Source: Dehalococcoidia bacterium
GTDB taxonomy: Bacteria; Chloroflexota; Dehalococcoidia; Lucifugimonadales; JAGWBF01
Direction of reading: 5' to 3'
DNA length: 64,000 nt
Assembly: GCA_021295955.1 (NCBI GenBank)
Contig: JAGWBJ010000003.1
Span: 62,001 to 126,000, forward strand
Position numbers and translations under genes: made by a program. This document shows positions 62,494-64,000 of this stretch, piece after piece; position 1 is the first letter of the stretch, and every line of letters starts with the position of its first letter. The notes under the pieces were generated by a model. It worked only from the letters and a program-made list of their open reading frames with translations, was not told the origin of the DNA and made no database searches.

Positions 62494-63591
62494 ATGGCGG
62501 GCGACGGTATTCGCATAGGGCTGATAGGGGCCAACGTCAACTACGGCTGGAGCCAGAGGGCGCACCTCCCGGCCCTTCTACGCCTTCCCGAGTACGAGCT
62601 GGCGGCCGTGTGCACTTCCCGCAGGGAGACGGCCGAGGAGTCGGCGAAGCACTACGGCGCTCCCCTGGCCTTTCATGACTACCGGGAGATGGCGGCCCAC
62701 CCTGACGTGGACCTGGTCTCCGTCTCCGTCCGGGTGCCCATGCACCACCCCATGGTGATGGCCGCCCTGGAGGCCGGAAAGCACGTCTTCTGCGAATGGC
62801 CCCTGGGCATGGACCTCGACCAGGCGCGGGAGATGTCGGCCCTGGCGGCGTCCAGGGGAGTCCGCCACATGGTGGGGCTGCAGGCCCGGGGAGACCCGGC
62901 CCTGATACACCTGCGTCAAGTCCTGGCCGACGGCTATGTCGGCGACGTGCTGTCCTGCAACATGACCATGTTTCTTCCGGGCGCCCTGCAGCGGGACTCG
63001 GGCCGGGCGTGGATGGCCGACGGGACCAAGGGGGGCCACACCCTCTCCATAGCCGCCGGCCACTCGGTGGACGTGGTCTGCTTCTGCGTGGGCGAATTCG
63101 TGGACGTGTCGGCCAAAGTCTCTACCCAGGTCTCGGAATGGACCCTCTCGGACACGGGAGAGAAGGTGGATGTGACGGCCCCGGACAACGTTCTCATCAG
63201 CGGGGTGTTGGACAACGGGGCGGTTGCCTCGGTGCACGTCGCCACCGTCCCCTGGCACGGCACCGGCTGGAGGATGGAGGTGTACGGGCGCGAGGGCACC
63301 GTGGTCGCAGCCTCGGAGCAGATGGTGCAGTACGCCGACGTGCGGCTGATGGGGGCCAGGGGAGGCGACGGCGCCATGCAGGAGATCCGGGTCCCCCCGG
63401 GGCTGGCCGCCGTCCCCGCCGATATTCCCCCCGGCCCTCCTTTCAACGTGGCCCAGCTCTACCGGCGCCTGGCCGGGGCCATCCGCGGCGAAGGCAGCCC
63501 GGACCCCGATTTCCGGCTGGCCGTGACCCGACACCATCTGCTGGACGCGGTGCAGCGTTCGTCGGACCAGGGCGCCCGCGTCTCGGTGTAG
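62494..63591 (+). CDS. Gfo/Idh/MocA family oxidoreductase
   Basis: This 365-residue NAD(P)-dependent enzyme reads IRIGLIGANVNYGWSQRAHL, DVDLVSVSVRVPMHHPMVMAAL, AGKHVFCEWPLGMDLDQAREM (the EKP-type motif is EWP here) and KGGHTLSIAAGHSVDVVCF. The fold is the standard Rossmann plus alpha/beta domain for sugar or cyclitol oxidation. The EKP Lys is replaced by Trp, so activity may differ. ATG at 62494 lies 6 nt after GGGAGG. It is close to the GMC gene and probably co-transcribed. Confidence 0.88.
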   Translation: MAGDGIRIGLIGANVNYGWSQRAHLPALLRLPEYELAAVCTSRRETAEESAKHYGAPLAFHDYREMAAHPDVDLVSVSVRVPMHHPMVMAALEAGKHVFCEWPLGMDLDQAREMSALAASRGVRHMVGLQARGDPALIHLRQVLADGYVGDVLSCNMTMFLPGALQRDSGRAWMADGTKGGHTLSIAAGHSVDVVCFCVGEFVDVSAKVSTQVSEWTLSDTGEKVDVTAPDNVLISGVLDNGAVASVHVATVPWHGTGWRMEVYGREGTVVAASEQMVQYADVRLMGARGGDGAMQEIRVPPGLAAVPADIPPGPPFNVAQLYRRLAGAIRGEGSPDPDFRLAVTRHHLLDAVQRSSDQGARVSV

Positions 63592-63616
63592 TGGAGCAGG
63601 TCGAGAGTCGACGAGC

Positions 63617-64000
63617 ATGAGCACCCTCAGCCAGATGCCCAAGCCCGACGCCGAGCGGTTCAGGAAGGGCCGGAAGCTGTACCTGGTCCCTCTGTTCGTC
63701 GTCCCGATGGAGGTTCCCGACGACCTGGGCCAGATGCTGGACAGGTATTGGACGGGCTCCAACGGGCACATCGCCAGTCTGGAGTCGGCCCTGGGCCCCG
63801 TGAGCCGCATATACCACGAGACGGTCTTCCTGCCGGGAGAAGAGGGGGCCAAACTGGTGGAGCAGATCAACCCCAGGGGCTACGGAATGCTGCGCCAGCG
63901 TCTCGATGCGGGAGCCCACCTGGAGGCCCTGGAGGAGCAGGTCCTGGTGGAGGAGAGCACCGACTGGCAACGGTGCCTCACCGTGGGGCTGGTGAGCCAG
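63617..64000 (+). CDS. Hypothetical protein, N-terminal part; gene runs off the window
   Basis: The frame is open for 128 codons to the window end: MSTLSQMPKPDAERFRKGRK, KLYLVPLFVVPMEVPDDLG, a charged helix, SRIYHETVFLPGEEGAKLVE and RGYGMLRQRLDAGAHLEALE. No recognised family. The basic start and the Ile-Tyr-His segment give no function. It lies 25 bp after the Gfo/Idh gene and may be in its operon. Confidence 0.55.
   Translation, partial: MSTLSQMPKPDAERFRKGRKLYLVPLFVVPMEVPDDLGQMLDRYWTGSNGHIASLESALGPVSRIYHETVFLPGEEGAKLVEQINPRGYGMLRQRLDAGAHLEALEEQVLVEESTDWQRCLTVGLVSQ

Overview
The window looks like a chromosome segment of a GC-rich free-living bacterium. Housekeeping genes (valS, polX, secA, prs, purA, dapA-asd-dapB, pnp-rpsO, folP-folK, folB, gyrA, recF) are interleaved with an oxidative catabolic set: dihydropyrimidinase, luciferase-like monooxygenase, flavin reductase, ETF, GMC oxidoreductase, a fumarate-reductase-type flavoprotein, aldolases, amidohydrolase, a CoA-transferase, a carboxyltransferase and MFS carriers. 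This mix suggests Chloroflexota, most like a SAR202/Dehalococcoidia-type lineage. That is an inference from gene content, not a placement by marker genes. No rRNA, tRNA or CRISPR array was seen.

Layout. 0-2.8 kb: start of a CaiB/BaiF CoA-transferase, divergent from dihydropyrimidinase and two cupin-like paralogues. 2.8-14.3 kb: valS, a nonsense-interrupted ADP-ribosylglycohydrolase, a hypothetical gene, polX, secA, prs and purA, with a striking 15-bp tandem repeat just before purA. 14.4-16.7 kb: a small decayed island with an integrase N-terminal fragment, a hypothetical gene and a nonsense-interrupted HsdR-N-like gene. 16.7-23.4 kb: dapA, asd, dapB, pnp, rpsO, a hypothetical gene and a monooxygenase-like gene, all on the minus strand. 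23.6-34.1 kb: PAC2 protein, aldolase, CoA-binding protein, Thr/Pro-rich lipoprotein, LLM oxidoreductase, carboxyltransferase, folP-folK, SagB-like oxidoreductase, and a GreA protein fused to an integrase-like DNA-binding domain. 34.3-38.9 kb: a glutamine-amidotransferase-like protein lacking its catalytic Cys and His, gyrA, hydrolase, flavin reductase. 39.1-40.9 kb: a compact convergent restriction-modification pair. 41-54 kb: MFS, CitE-like lyase, folB, amidohydrolase, surface protein, flavoprotein, MFS, ETF beta/alpha, hydroxyisobutyrate-dehydrogenase-like protein, MscS channel. 54-64 kb: recF, a hypothetical gene, a second PAC2 protein, gamma-glutamyltransferase, a B12-binding/radical-SAM-like protein without the cysteine cluster, GMC oxidoreductase, Gfo/Idh oxidoreductase and a truncated unknown gene.

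How it works together. The lysine/diaminopimelate genes form one minus-strand run, and folP-folK overlap (folB lies apart). The flavin and CoA enzymes, with ETF as electron acceptor and the MFS carriers for uptake, fit oxidation of organic acids, pyrimidine-like amides and other small organics. Many genes share a recognisable promoter: extended -10 (TGnTATAMT), often 17 bp after a TTGACN -35. Several genes appear to be leaderless or to start with TTG/GTG.

The points most worth following are the integrase-domain/GreA fusion, the cysteine-less radical-SAM-like protein, the amidotransferase without catalytic residues, the 15-bp repeat at purA, two single-stop interrupted genes, PolX with altered PHP metal ligands, and the R-M pair with its hairpin and leaderless methyltransferase promoter.
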